Shown here one piece after another: positions 8,206-16,270 of a DNA stretch of 45,395 nucleotides. Origin of the DNA: Mesorhizobium_B sp964242945 (GTDB lineage Bacteria > Pseudomonadota > Alphaproteobacteria > Rhizobiales > Rhizobiaceae); NCBI GenBank assembly GCA_964242945.1, contig CAXTCF010000014.1, positions 1 to 45,395 of the forward strand, written 5' to 3'. The translations under genes and the position numbers were made by a program. The notes beneath the pieces are model-generated. The model saw only the letters and a program-made list of their open reading frames with translations, was not told the DNA's origin and searched no databases. The number at the start of each line of letters is the position of its first letter. Positions within the stretch are counted from its first letter, which is position 1.

Positions 8206-8721
8206 ATGACCTACTGGCAACCTCTGGTCGTCAAAGGCGTCGCTTTCGATCTCTCACACTTGGAACCTTTTGAATTTCCGGTGATGCCAGCCCGTCACGC
8301 CGGTCAGGCCACAGTCAGCGTCAGCTTCAACGACCACTGCTTTACGGAAGCTTTCAACTCCGAGCATCACGATGCCGACCTTCTGGTCCAGCATGCATCA
8401 TCGCACGAGCGGCGAGCGTTCGACTTTGTGCGCTACGAGTTGAGCCGGAACCTGCCTGCGATCATCAGAGGACTCGACGGCAGCCGGATCGCTTCGACGC
8501 GCGAGGGCAATCTTGTCCGCGTTACCTTGCAGGACGGCACGGTGTATCCCGTGTTCTTCACGCTTCGGAAGGTCAACGGCCGCCGCGCGAATCTGTTTGT
8601 CGTCAGCGCCTATCCTTGGACCAAGCCGCAGAAGATCGCGACAACCGGGGAGATGAAATTCACCTTGGCACTTGCTAAGGTGCTGCAAGGCGATTCCCTC
8701 GCTTTCCCAAATCGCCGCTGA
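8206..8721 (+). CDS. Hypothetical protein of about 170 residues
   Basis: A 171-residue soluble protein without recognised catalytic motifs. It opens MTYWQPLVVKGVAFDLSHL and contains a region rich in His and acidic residues (FNSEHHDADLLVQHASSHERRAFDF, about 46-72). Predicted strands follow (VRVTLQDGTVYPVFFTLRKVNGRRANLFVVSAYPW). The closing part, with paired strands and AYPWTKPQK, is reminiscent of small stand-alone proteins annotated as stationary-phase or toxin-like in rhizobia, but I cannot assign it. It lies 35 nt after prs on the same strand and is followed by a strong terminator, so it may be the last gene of that transcript. Confidence 0.75.
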   Translation: MTYWQPLVVKGVAFDLSHLEPFEFPVMPARHAGQATVSVSFNDHCFTEAFNSEHHDADLLVQHASSHERRAFDFVRYELSRNLPAIIRGLDGSRIASTREGNLVRVTLQDGTVYPVFFTLRKVNGRRANLFVVSAYPWTKPQKIATTGEMKFTLALAKVLQGDSLAFPNRR

Positions 8722-8726
8722 AACAG

Positions 8727-8751
8727 AAAAGAGCCCGCGAGGGGCTCTTTT
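8727..8751 (+). terminator. Rho-independent terminator after prs and the hypothetical gene
   Basis: A 10-bp perfect stem AAAAGAGCCC (8727-8736) / GGGCTCTTTT (8742-8751) with a 5-nt loop. The A-run and T-run make it potentially bidirectional. It begins 5 nt after the stop codon. Confidence 0.9.
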
Positions 8752-8983
8752 CAGCATCCGGCAACCTCTTGGCTATCTCGCATTGCGCGTGGACCCTCGC
8801 GGGTGGGGGAGGCTGTCTCAGCCGGTCAGGCACTCCGATGTCCCGAAGTTAGGATATGAGTGTAAAAAAATCAATCTGAGACCGACAAGGCAAGTGGGCC
8901 AGGGGGAACAACAGCTTTCGGGATCGGCCTTGCCGGGTCAACCTATGTTTCCAATTTCCTGATGGCCACAGCGGGAGAAACGA

Positions 8984-11035
8984 ATGGCGGTCGCGGGCAA
9001 GCAGAAGGCTGCCATGGGCAAACCACGCTCTGAGTTGGCGGACATGCAGGTTGCCGCAGGCAGTTCGTCATCCGCTCCCGACGACCACGCGGAGGTTTCC
9101 GCTACCCCGCGCGACCTGGAGAAATCCTGTCTTGCCGCCGCTCTCAAGCTGCTGGAAGACGCGCAGCAGCCGGACATCGATGCCTTCGCTTTGCGCTTCC
9201 GCCGCTCCTTCGCCGACCTGCTGGGACCGCTGACCGTCGTTTACGGCACGCGGCCGGACTTCAATGCCTTTCTGGGTGAACTGGCCGAACGTCTGGCGAG
9301 AGCCTGGAAAGCGCGGCCCCCCGCCCTCAAGCTGCGCGACCTCGAACGCGACTTCGAGCCGGACTGGTTCCTGCGCGAGAACGCCGTCGCCTACGTCTTC
9401 TACATCGACCGCTTCGCCGGCAGCCTTTTGGGCGTGCTCGACAGGCTCGACTATCTCGAAGAACTCGGCGTCACCTACGTCCACTTCATGCCCTGCCTGG
9501 AACCCCGCCCCGGCGACAGCGACGGCGGCTATTCCGTGATGGACTACCGCAAGATCAACCCGCGCTACGGCACGATGGAGGACTTGGCCGAGGTCACGGA
9601 GGCGCTCCGGGCGCGCGGCATGAGCGTCTGCATCGACCTCGTGCTGAACCACACGGCGAAGGAGCACGAATGGGCGGTGCGCGCCCGTGCGGGCGAGAAG
9701 GAATTCCAGGATTTCTACTGGATGTTCCCCGACCGCGAGATGCCCGACCGCTACGAGAAGACGCTGGTGGAGGTCTTTCCGGAGCACGCGCCGGGCAACT
9801 TCTCCTGGATTGACGATTGCAAGAAGTGGGTCTGGACCACCTTCAACGAGCACCAGTGGGACCTCAACTGGTCGAACCCGCGCGTCTTCCTGGAGATCGT
9901 GGACATCATGCTTTTCCTCGCCAACCGGGGCGTGGAGGTGGTGCGGCTCGATGCCGTCGCCTTCATGTGGAAGCGGCTCGGCACCCGCTGCCAGAGCGAG
10001 CCGGAAGTGCACGAGCTTTTGCACGCGTTGCGCGCCGCCAGCCGCGTCGCCGCGTCCGCCCTGATCCACAAGGAAGAGGCGATCGTCAGCCCAAAAGAGG
10101 TCATCCCTTATCTCGGCGTGGGAAAACATGCGGGCAAGGAGGGCAACCTCGCCTACCACAACTCGCTGATGGTGCAGTTCTGGTCGGCGCTCGCCACCCG
10201 CTCCACGCGGCTGATGACCCACGTCATGCGCTCGCACTTCCCCGAAAACTTCGAGAACGCCACCTGGGGTACCTATCTGCGCTGCCACGACGACATCGGC
10301 TGGGCCATAACCGACGAGGACGCCCGCGCGGTCGGCCTTAACGGCTTCGCGCACCGCGCCTACCTCGCGGATTTCTACGAGGGCGTATTCCCCGGCTCGT
10401 TTGCGCGGGGCGGGCTGTTCCAGTCGAATCCCGCCACCGGCGACAAGCGCTCCAACGGCGCCAACGCCTCGCTGTGCGGCCTCGAAACCGCGCTGGAAAC
10501 GCGAGACGAAGCGGCGGTGAACCGCGCGATCCAGCGCATCTTCCTCGGCCACGCGCTGATCGCCAGTTTCGGCGGCATTCCCCTGATCTACATGGGCGAC
10601 GAGCTCGGCCTCATGAACGACCTCTCCTACGTCAACAACCCTGACAAGGCGCATGACAGCCGCTGGATGCACCGCCCGGCAATGGACTGGGGCAAAGCCG
10701 CCAGCCGCCACGATCCGACCAGCGTCGAAGGCCGCATCTATGCCGGCGTGCGCCAGATCCTTCAGCGCCGCAAGGCGACGCCGCACCTGCATGCGAAGAA
10801 CGGCACGCAGGTGGTCGATGCCGGCGTGGACGGCGTCTTCGCTTTCCTGCGCAAGAGCGCGCTGGGCAACCTGCTCTGCCTCTTCAACTTCACCGACATT
10901 TGGCTCGCGGTGCCTCGCACCTTCGCGCTGGTGAACGGCGTGAGGGACTTCCACGACCGGCTCAGCGACCACTTCGTCGCCACGCCCGGCGACGTCGTCG
11001 CCCTGCCGCCCTCGGCGCGCGTCTGGCTGGGATGA
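8984..11035 (+). CDS. Amylosucrase-type GH13 alpha-glucan transglucosylase
   Basis: A 683-residue protein matching amylosucrase (GH13 subfamily 4), which builds alpha-1,4-glucan from sucrose and releases fructose. The barrel motifs match the recalled Neisseria polysaccharea enzyme: SDGGYSVMDYRKINP (Asp180), DLVLNHTAKEHEWA (His223), RLDAVAFMWK (nucleophile Asp323), HKEEAIV (acid/base Glu365), CHDDIGW (His435, Asp436) and GDKR further on. QWDLNWSNP and DDSRW-like HDSRWMHR are also typical. The Arg226 position of the Neisseria enzyme, which shapes the acceptor site, aligns with Val262 here (KTLVEVF). The N-terminus has about 40 extra, poorly conserved residues before the helical domain. There is no signal peptide, so it is probably cytoplasmic. 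It is a solitary gene with no glycogen or sucrose operon nearby. Trehalose synthase is the alternative, but the motifs fit amylosucrase better. Confidence 0.88.
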   Translation: MAVAGKQKAAMGKPRSELADMQVAAGSSSSAPDDHAEVSATPRDLEKSCLAAALKLLEDAQQPDIDAFALRFRRSFADLLGPLTVVYGTRPDFNAFLGELAERLARAWKARPPALKLRDLERDFEPDWFLRENAVAYVFYIDRFAGSLLGVLDRLDYLEELGVTYVHFMPCLEPRPGDSDGGYSVMDYRKINPRYGTMEDLAEVTEALRARGMSVCIDLVLNHTAKEHEWAVRARAGEKEFQDFYWMFPDREMPDRYEKTLVEVFPEHAPGNFSWIDDCKKWVWTTFNEHQWDLNWSNPRVFLEIVDIMLFLANRGVEVVRLDAVAFMWKRLGTRCQSEPEVHELLHALRAASRVAASALIHKEEAIVSPKEVIPYLGVGKHAGKEGNLAYHNSLMVQFWSALATRSTRLMTHVMRSHFPENFENATWGTYLRCHDDIGWAITDEDARAVGLNGFAHRAYLADFYEGVFPGSFARGGLFQSNPATGDKRSNGANASLCGLETALETRDEAAVNRAIQRIFLGHALIASFGGIPLIYMGDELGLMNDLSYVNNPDKAHDSRWMHRPAMDWGKAASRHDPTSVEGRIYAGVRQILQRRKATPHLHAKNGTQVVDAGVDGVFAFLRKSALGNLLCLFNFTDIWLAVPRTFALVNGVRDFHDRLSDHFVATPGDVVALPPSARVWLG

Positions 11036-11070
11036 GCGTCAACGGCCCGAAGCGCTTTTGGTTGGTCGAT

Positions 11071-11125
11071 ATCCGCCTCAGCGATGGCTTGGGGAATTTG
11101 ACTGAGACAGCGGGCCGAGGCGGAT
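11071..11125. repeat. 9-bp inverted repeat downstream of the amylosucrase gene
   Basis: ATCCGCCTC (11071-11079) and GAGGCGGAT (11117-11125) are perfect complements separated by 37 nt, in the 191-nt gap between the amylosucrase and exporter genes. There is no U-run, so it could be a 3' stabilising stem or leader structure. No coding sequence was recognised in this gap. Confidence 0.35.
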
Positions 11126-11226
11126 TTGGGCCGAACTGGCACAAGCGCCTCGCGATATTGCCGCTTGGAACGTGTGGCGATCAGGTCTAAGCGCAGCCGC
11201 GACAAGTTTGATTTGGCAGCACCAGC

Positions 11227-12459
11227 ATGAGCATCCCCGCAACATCAGCGGCGGTCATCCCGTCGCGATCCGCACCGAGCGCTGCCGCAACAACCACTTA
11301 CGGCATCATCTTCGCGGTGAGTTTGTGCCACTTCATCAACGACACGATGCAGTCGCTGCTTTCCGCGCTTTACCCGGTCCTCAAGGAGACCTTTTCCCTC
11401 GATTTCTGGCAGATCGGCATGCTGACCATGTGCTTCATGGTGACGGCATCGCTGCTCCAGCCGGTTGTCGGCATTGTCACCGACCGCAGACCGATGCCTT
11501 GGTCGCTGCCCCTCGGCATGGCCTCAACCCTGATTGGCCTGCTTTTCCTCGCTTTCGCTTCGACCTACGGGCTGCTGCTTGTCGGCGCCGGGCTGATCGG
11601 CGTCGGCTCTGCCATCTTCCATCCGGAGTCTTCGCGCGTGGCGCGGCTGGCCTCCGGCGGGCGCTACGGCTTCGCCCAGTCCACCTTCCAGGTCGGCGGC
11701 AATTTCGGCCATGCCGTCGGCCCGCTGCTTGCCGCCTTCATCGTCGTGCCGCGCGGCCAGGCGAGCGTCGCGTGGTTCTGCCTCGGCGCGTTTGCCGGCA
11801 TCCTGATCCTGGCCCGCGTCGGAGCCTGGTACCGGGCGGCGCTGTCGGCTTCGGCCGGGCGTTCCAGGCCGGCAACGGCGCTCGTGCTGCCGCGCCACCG
11901 CGTGATGACGGCCCTGGTCGTCCTGATGCTGCTGACCTTCACCAAGAACATCTACACCGCAAGCTTCGCGTCCTTCTACACGTTCTACGTGATCGAGCGC
12001 TTCGGCGTGTCCGTGCCGGACGCGCAGTTCCTCCTGTTCGTGTTCCTGGGCGCCGGCGCGGTCGGCACCTTCCTCGGCGGGCCGATCGGCGACCGTTTTG
12101 GCGCGCGCTTCGTGATCTGGTTTTCCATCCTCGGCGTGCTGCCCTTCAGCCTCGCCTTGCCCTACGCCAGCTACGAGGCGACGATCGTGCTGACGATCCT
12201 GATCGGCCTGATCCTTTCCTCCGCGTTCCCCGCCATCCTGGTTTTTGCGCAGGAGCTTGTTCCGGGGCGTGTCGGCATGGTGGCCGGCATCTTCTTCGGC
12301 TTCGCCTTCGGCATGGGCGGCATCGCCGCGGCCGTTCTGGGCGTGCTCGCGGACAAGCACGGCATCCAGTATGTCTACTGGCTCTGCTCGTTCCTTCCTT
12401 TCCTCGGACTGCTGACGGTGTTCTTGCCCGCCACGCGCGCCGGAGCGGCAAAGGTTTAG
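11227..12459 (+). CDS. fsr: MFS transporter, fosmidomycin-resistance (Fsr) family
   Basis: A 410-residue integral inner-membrane protein with about twelve hydrophobic segments, of the major facilitator superfamily. The Fsr-type N-terminus (FAVSLCHFINDTMQSLLSALYPVLKETFSLDFWQIG, about 29-64), GIGSAIFHPESSR-like GVGSAIFHPESSRVA and QSTFQVGGNFGHAVGPLLAA are characteristic of fosmidomycin-resistance type exporters. Loop signatures such as VTDRRP and GGPIGDRFGAR fit the MFS motif A repeat. The natural substrate is unknown; E. coli Fsr exports fosmidomycin, but that does not prove the same here. The start at ATG 11227 leaves about 25 polar residues before the first helix. It is convergent with the chromate transporter gene, 18 nt away. 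Confidence 0.88.
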   Translation: MSIPATSAAVIPSRSAPSAAATTTYGIIFAVSLCHFINDTMQSLLSALYPVLKETFSLDFWQIGMLTMCFMVTASLLQPVVGIVTDRRPMPWSLPLGMASTLIGLLFLAFASTYGLLLVGAGLIGVGSAIFHPESSRVARLASGGRYGFAQSTFQVGGNFGHAVGPLLAAFIVVPRGQASVAWFCLGAFAGILILARVGAWYRAALSASAGRSRPATALVLPRHRVMTALVVLMLLTFTKNIYTASFASFYTFYVIERFGVSVPDAQFLLFVFLGAGAVGTFLGGPIGDRFGARFVIWFSILGVLPFSLALPYASYEATIVLTILIGLILSSAFPAILVFAQELVPGRVGMVAGIFFGFAFGMGGIAAAVLGVLADKHGIQYVYWLCSFLPFLGLLTVFLPATRAGAAKV

Positions 12460-12477
12460 GACGACGCCGTCCGAACC

Positions 12478-13833
12478 TCAGGACGCGAGCGTCAGGAGCG
12501 CTCCGGCTAGTGCAGCGCTGCCGAGAACCGCGAAAAGGTTGACGTGCCAGCGCAGCAACGCGAGCGCAGCGGCCGCCGCCACCGCTGCCGCGCGAAGGTC
12601 GAAGCTGCCGCAGACGGGAACGGGTAGCGCAATCAGGCCGAGCCGCACGGTTTCCACCTGCCCGAACAGTACGTGCAGGCCGAACCAGAGCGCGAGGTTG
12701 GCGATAATGCCGACAACGGCTGCCGTGACCGCTGCGAGCGCAGCGGACAGCCAGCGGATGTGGCGCAGCCGTTCCACGAAGGGCGCTCCGGCGAAGATCC
12801 AGAGGAAGCATGGCACGAAGGTGAACCACAGCGCCACCGCGGCACCGGCGAGGCCGCCGGCGAGCGGGTCGAGTCCCGATAGCCGCGTGCCGCCTAGAAA
12901 GCCAACAAAGACGAGAACCAGGATCAGTGGTCCTGGGGTAGTCTCCGCGAGACCCAGGCCCGTCAGCATCTCGTCTGGCGCCAGCCAGCCGTAAACGTCC
13001 ACTGCCTGCTGGCCGACATAGGCGAGCACCGCATAAGCGCCGCCGAAGGTGACCGTCGCCATCTTGGAAAAGAACCAGGCTTCGCGCGTGAAGACGCTCT
13101 GACCGCCGAGCGCGAGCCGCAGAACGACCAGCGGGCCGAACCAGATGCCGAGCCAAGCCAGAGCGGTCCACGCCGCACGCCGGGCGTCGGAGGCCCAGGA
13201 AGTTCCCGGCTCTGCTGGCGACGGAAGCGTCCCGCCAACGGCCGGGACGATCCTGCTCCTCGCGATGCCGAGGCCGACGGCGCCCAGTACGATTGCGGGA
13301 AAGGGAACGTGCAGGAAGGCGATGGCCGCGAAAGCCGCTAGCGCGACCGCCAGCGCAAAGCGCGTCTTCAGGGCTCGCTTGGCAACCCGCAGCAGCGCTT
13401 CCAATACGAAGGCGAGAACAGCAGCTTTGATTCCCCAGAGCAGCCCGACGACCACGGGCAGATGACTCGCGTGGACGTAAAGGATTGAAAGCGCCGTGAT
13501 CACCAGTGCTCCTGGAAGCAGGAACAGCAGCCCGGCGATCAGACCGCCCCGCATTCCCCGAAGAAGCCAGCCGACATAGGTGGCAAGCTGCATCGCCTCG
13601 GGACCGGGCAGCAGCATGCAATAGTTCAACGCGTGCAGGAAGCGCGCTTCGTCCAGCCAGCGGCGCTCTTCCACCAGCATGCGGTGCATCAGCGCGATCT
13701 GGCCAGCCGGTCCGCCAAAGGAAAGCAGGCCGATATGCGCAAAGACGCCCGCCGCCTCGCGAAAGGACGGCAGGTCGCCGGCCCGCGCTGCGGCCCAATC
13801 CGCCGCGGTGTCGTTCACCGATCCCCTGGACAT
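12478..13833 (-). CDS. chrA: Chromate transporter ChrA (CHR family)
   Basis: A 451-residue membrane protein of the two-domain (long-chain) CHR family, which exports chromate from the cytoplasm. Each half has its signature. The N-terminal half carries FAHIGLLSFGGPAGQIALMHRMLVEERRWL and LLPGPEAMQLATYVGW. The C-terminal half carries FFSKMATVTFGGAYAVLAYVGQQAVDVYGWL and LGLAETTPGPLILVLVFVGFLGG. About ten to twelve hydrophobic segments are visible. The ATG at 13833 with upstream GGAAAG is preferred over an in-frame TTG at 13917, which would add 28 non-conserved residues. No chrB regulator gene is adjacent. The gene is divergent from rplY. Confidence 0.9.
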   Translation of the reverse strand: MSRGSVNDTAADWAAARAGDLPSFREAAGVFAHIGLLSFGGPAGQIALMHRMLVEERRWLDEARFLHALNYCMLLPGPEAMQLATYVGWLLRGMRGGLIAGLLFLLPGALVITALSILYVHASHLPVVVGLLWGIKAAVLAFVLEALLRVAKRALKTRFALAVALAAFAAIAFLHVPFPAIVLGAVGLGIARSRIVPAVGGTLPSPAEPGTSWASDARRAAWTALAWLGIWFGPLVVLRLALGGQSVFTREAWFFSKMATVTFGGAYAVLAYVGQQAVDVYGWLAPDEMLTGLGLAETTPGPLILVLVFVGFLGGTRLSGLDPLAGGLAGAAVALWFTFVPCFLWIFAGAPFVERLRHIRWLSAALAAVTAAVVGIIANLALWFGLHVLFGQVETVRLGLIALPVPVCGSFDLRAAAVAAAAALALLRWHVNLFAVLGSAALAGALLTLAS

Positions 13834-13978
13834 CCCATTTCTTTCCAGCTTCCGCGCTGCCCGAAACGCCGCATGCAACCCCGCACGGTCCTCCTGTTCA
13901 AGCAAAACCGTGCTCAACCTGAACCGGTGCTGCGCAAACGCGGTTTCCCGCGCCCGCGCCCGCGGCTCACCATTCGGG

Positions 13979-14007
13979 TTGCGTGGAACAGGCTCTTCCG
14001 CTATAGG
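13979..14007 (+). promoter_or_regulatory. Predicted sigma-70 type promoter of rplY
   Basis: TTGCGT (-35, 13979-13984) and TATAGG (-10, 14002-14007) are separated by exactly 17 nt. Transcription would start near 14014, giving a leader of about 120 nt before rplY that contains the hairpin at 14047-14075. Confidence 0.5.
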
Positions 14008-14046
14008 CCCGCCACCCGCGCAGACACCCTTGGAGGCAGCGCGGGC

Positions 14047-14075
14047 GACGAGCCGCCCTTTCGGCGGCTCTCGTC
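14047..14075 (+). promoter_or_regulatory. Strong hairpin in the rplY leader
   Basis: GACGAGCCGCC (14047-14057) pairs with GGCGGCTC-TCGTC (14063-14075), an 11-bp GC-rich stem with a 2-nt bulge and a CTTTC loop, followed by GTTTC. It lies between the predicted promoter and the rplY RBS. A T-rich tract is lacking, so it is more likely a leader structure (possible autoregulatory or stabilising element) than a terminator. Confidence 0.45.
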
Positions 14076-14133
14076 GTTTCAGCTAGGCGCAGTGTCTTGC
14101 CGGAACGCTCCAAACAACCGCAAAGGAAAAGCC

Positions 14134-14778
14134 ATGAGCGAAACTTACGAGCTCAAGGCCGAAGCGCGCGAACGGGTCGGTAAGGGGTCCGCCCGAGCAG
14201 TCCGCCGCAACGGTCAAGTGCCCGCCGTCATCTACGGCGAAAAACAGCCCCCCGTCACCATCGCCCTCTCCTACAAGGAGATCTACTACAAGATCCACGG
14301 CGGCGGCTTCATGACCACGGTCGCCACGATCGACGTCGGCGGCCAGAAGATCCGCGTCCTGCCGAAGGACTATCAGCTCGACCCAGTGAGCGACTTCCCG
14401 GTGCATGTGGACTTCCTGCGCGTGAGTGCCGGGACCGAAGTCAACGTCGCGGTGCCCGTTCACTTCATCAACGAGGACGACTGCCCCGGCATCGAGCGCG
14501 GCGGCGTCCTCAACATCGTGCGCCACGAGGTGGAACTCCACTGCCCGGCGGATGCGATCCCCGACAGCCTCACCTTCGACCTGAAGGGGCTCGACATCGG
14601 CGCCTCCATCCACATCTCCGCCGTCACGCTGCCCGCCGGCGTGCGCCCGGTGATCGCTGACCGCGACTTCACGGTGGCGACCATCGCCTCCTCGTCCGCG
14701 GCCAAGGCTGAAGCCGCCGGCGACACCTCGCTTGAGCCGCCGCCCGCTCCCGCAGCGGAAGCCGGAACGGAAGAGTAA
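14134..14778 (+). CDS. rplY: 50S ribosomal protein L25 / general stress protein Ctc
   Basis: A 214-residue CTC-type L25, which binds 5S rRNA in the large ribosomal subunit. The N-terminal L25 domain (about 1-95; AEARERVGKGSARAVRRNGQVPAVIYG) is followed by the TL5-type beta domain (about 100-190; VHVDFLRVSAGTEVNVAVPVHF, LTFDLKGLDIGASIHIS). An acidic, Ala/Pro-rich tail (PPPAPAAEAGTEE) ends the protein. The ATG at 14134 has AAAGGA about 8 nt upstream; an upstream in-frame extension through the intergenic region is not plausible. It is followed 20 nt later by pth, the usual rplY-pth pair, so both are probably co-transcribed. Confidence 0.97.
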   Translation: MSETYELKAEARERVGKGSARAVRRNGQVPAVIYGEKQPPVTIALSYKEIYYKIHGGGFMTTVATIDVGGQKIRVLPKDYQLDPVSDFPVHVDFLRVSAGTEVNVAVPVHFINEDDCPGIERGGVLNIVRHEVELHCPADAIPDSLTFDLKGLDIGASIHISAVTLPAGVRPVIADRDFTVATIASSSAAKAEAAGDTSLEPPPAPAAEAGTEE

Positions 14779-14798
14779 GCTCTTCCGGGAGTCGGACA

Positions 14799-15503
14799 GT
14801 GCTGGTCTGGGCGGGTCTCGGCAATCCGGGCCGGCAATATGCGGGCCAGCGCCACAATATCGGCTTCATGGCGGCGGACACGATTCACCGCCGCCATGGC
14901 TTTTCTCCGTGGTCGAAAAAATTCTCGGCCCAGATCGCGGAAGGCTGCTTCGGCGGCGAAAAGGTTCTGCTGATCAAGCCGCAGCGCTACATGAACGCCT
15001 CCGGCGAGCTGGTCGGCGAAGCCCTGCGCTTCTTCAAGCTTAAGCCAGACGCGCTCTCCGTCTTCTACGACGAGCTCGACCTCGCTCCCGGCAAGGTGAG
15101 GGTAAAGCGCGGCGGCGGCTCCGGCGGCCACAACGGCATCCGCTCCCTCGACGCGCATGTCGGCCCTGACTATCGCCGCATCCGCCTCGGCATCGGCCAT
15201 CCCGGCTCCAAGGACCTCGTGACGCCGCATGTCCTGGGCGACTTTGCCAAAAGTGATCGGATTTGGCTGGAACCGCTGCTCGACGCGGTGGCGGATGCGG
15301 TACCCCTGCTGGCAGCCGGCGACGAGTCCGGCTTCATGAACAAGGTGAGCGTGGCGACAGGCGCCGGCGACAAGCCACCAGAAGTCAAGCCAGCCAAAGG
15401 ACAAAGCCACATCCGCCAAGCCCGCCCGCAGCAGCCTTCGGCGAAGCTGCCGGAAAGCGGGCCGATGGCCGCAATGCTTAAGCGTATGTTCGGCAAAGAC
15501 TGA
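14799..15503 (+). CDS. pth: Peptidyl-tRNA hydrolase
   Basis: A 234-residue Pth1-type enzyme that releases peptides from prematurely dissociated peptidyl-tRNA in the cytoplasm. Visible are LVWAGLGNPGRQYAGQRHNIGF with catalytic His19, LIKPQRYMNASGE, VFYDELDLAPGKVRVKRGGGSGGHNGIRSL, and the IRLGIGHPG motif. The core ends near residue 190; the remaining charged, basic tail (about 190-234, ending MLKRMFGKD) is typical of alphaproteobacterial forms. The GTG start at 14799 has GGGAG about 8 nt upstream. Normally ychF follows directly, but here a toxin-antitoxin pair is inserted. Confidence 0.96.
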   Translation: MLVWAGLGNPGRQYAGQRHNIGFMAADTIHRRHGFSPWSKKFSAQIAEGCFGGEKVLLIKPQRYMNASGELVGEALRFFKLKPDALSVFYDELDLAPGKVRVKRGGGSGGHNGIRSLDAHVGPDYRRIRLGIGHPGSKDLVTPHVLGDFAKSDRIWLEPLLDAVADAVPLLAAGDESGFMNKVSVATGAGDKPPEVKPAKGQSHIRQARPQQPSAKLPESGPMAAMLKRMFGKD

Positions 15504-15570
15504 CGCGCCGCGTCGGCTTGGCAGCGCCCACCTACGGGCCTAAGTTGGATTCGGGGAAGGATCGATCGCC

Positions 15571-15822
15571 ATGCAGAATGTCACCATCGCCATGGACGAG
15601 GCGCTTGTTCGATTGACCGAAGTTGAAGCGGCCAAAGCCGGCAAGAGCCTGTCGGACTTCATCTCCGACATCGTATTGCGGGAGATGGCACACGCAGCTT
15701 CGACACCAGATGAGGAGAATCCGCAACTTGCGGCGTTGCAGCGGGTGTTCGCGGAACCTCTCCTGCCGATCTCCGACAATGGGCTCTTACCGTCGTCAGA
15801 AGAGCGCAATGCGCGCCGCTAG
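15571..15822 (+). CDS. VapB-like ribbon-helix-helix antitoxin
   Basis: An 83-residue antitoxin. The N-terminal part (MQNVTIAMDEALVRLTEVEAAKAGKSLSDFISDIVLREM, about 1-39) fits a ribbon-helix-helix DNA-binding fold: a beta strand of alternating residues followed by two helices. The C-terminal half (40-83), with FAEPLLPISDNGLLPSSEER, would wrap the toxin. A GGGGAAGGA ribosome-binding sequence lies upstream. A candidate promoter TTGGCA-N17-TAAGTT lies at 15518-15546. The stop overlaps the toxin start by 14 nt, so toxin translation is coupled. By family analogy the complex represses its own promoter. Confidence 0.8.
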   Translation: MQNVTIAMDEALVRLTEVEAAKAGKSLSDFISDIVLREMAHAASTPDEENPQLAALQRVFAEPLLPISDNGLLPSSEERNARR

Positions 15823-16258
15823 GATATTCATCGACAGCAATACCCTGGTCTATGCGTTGGATGAGTCGGAACCTGCAAAGCGGGTTGCGTGCAGGCGTTG
15901 GCTTGCGGAACTTGTATCCCTCAAATGCGGCGTTACAAACCTTCAGGTATTGAATGAAGCCACGAACGTCCTGCTCCGCAAAAGCACCCGCTTTCCGAAC
16001 GTGAACATCTTTTCTCGTATCGATGAGTTCGCTTCGCTGGGCACGAGTCCAGTATCCTGGCAGACCAGCCTGAAGGCGCGCGAGATCAGAGAGAACTCCG
16101 GCTACTCCTGGTGGGACAGCCTGCTCCTCGCCTCTGCACTCGAACTCGGCTGCACGCATTTCTTGTCGGAAGACCTTCAGGACGGCCAGGCCGTGGAAGG
16201 CTTGACGATCGTAGACCCCTTCTCCACAAGCCCCGGCGACATCCTTTCATCCCTGTAG
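15809..16258 (+). CDS. PIN-domain toxin (VapC family ribonuclease)
   Basis: A 149-residue PIN-domain protein, expected to be a Mg-dependent endoribonuclease. The acidic active-site residues are in place: Asp in RIFIDSNTLVYAL (near residue 9), Glu in QVLNEATNVL (about 50), Asp in YSWWDSLLLASAL (about 103) and SEDLQDG (about 122). The ATG at 15809 lies inside the antitoxin gene; the longer reading frame upstream is only overlap with the antitoxin. VapC toxins usually cleave tRNA or rRNA and are held inactive by the cognate antitoxin. It is followed 12 nt later by ychF, so the pair splits the common pth-ychF neighbourhood. Confidence 0.87.
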   Translation: MRAARIFIDSNTLVYALDESEPAKRVACRRWLAELVSLKCGVTNLQVLNEATNVLLRKSTRFPNVNIFSRIDEFASLGTSPVSWQTSLKAREIRENSGYSWWDSLLLASALELGCTHFLSEDLQDGQAVEGLTIVDPFSTSPGDILSSL

Positions 16259-16270
16259 GACTGCACCGCC

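Noticed and set aside
13633..14133. In-frame extension of rplY across the chrA-rplY gap
   Set aside because: It runs antisense through chrA; ATG 14134 has a good RBS and matches the family start, and a promoter is predicted inside the extension.
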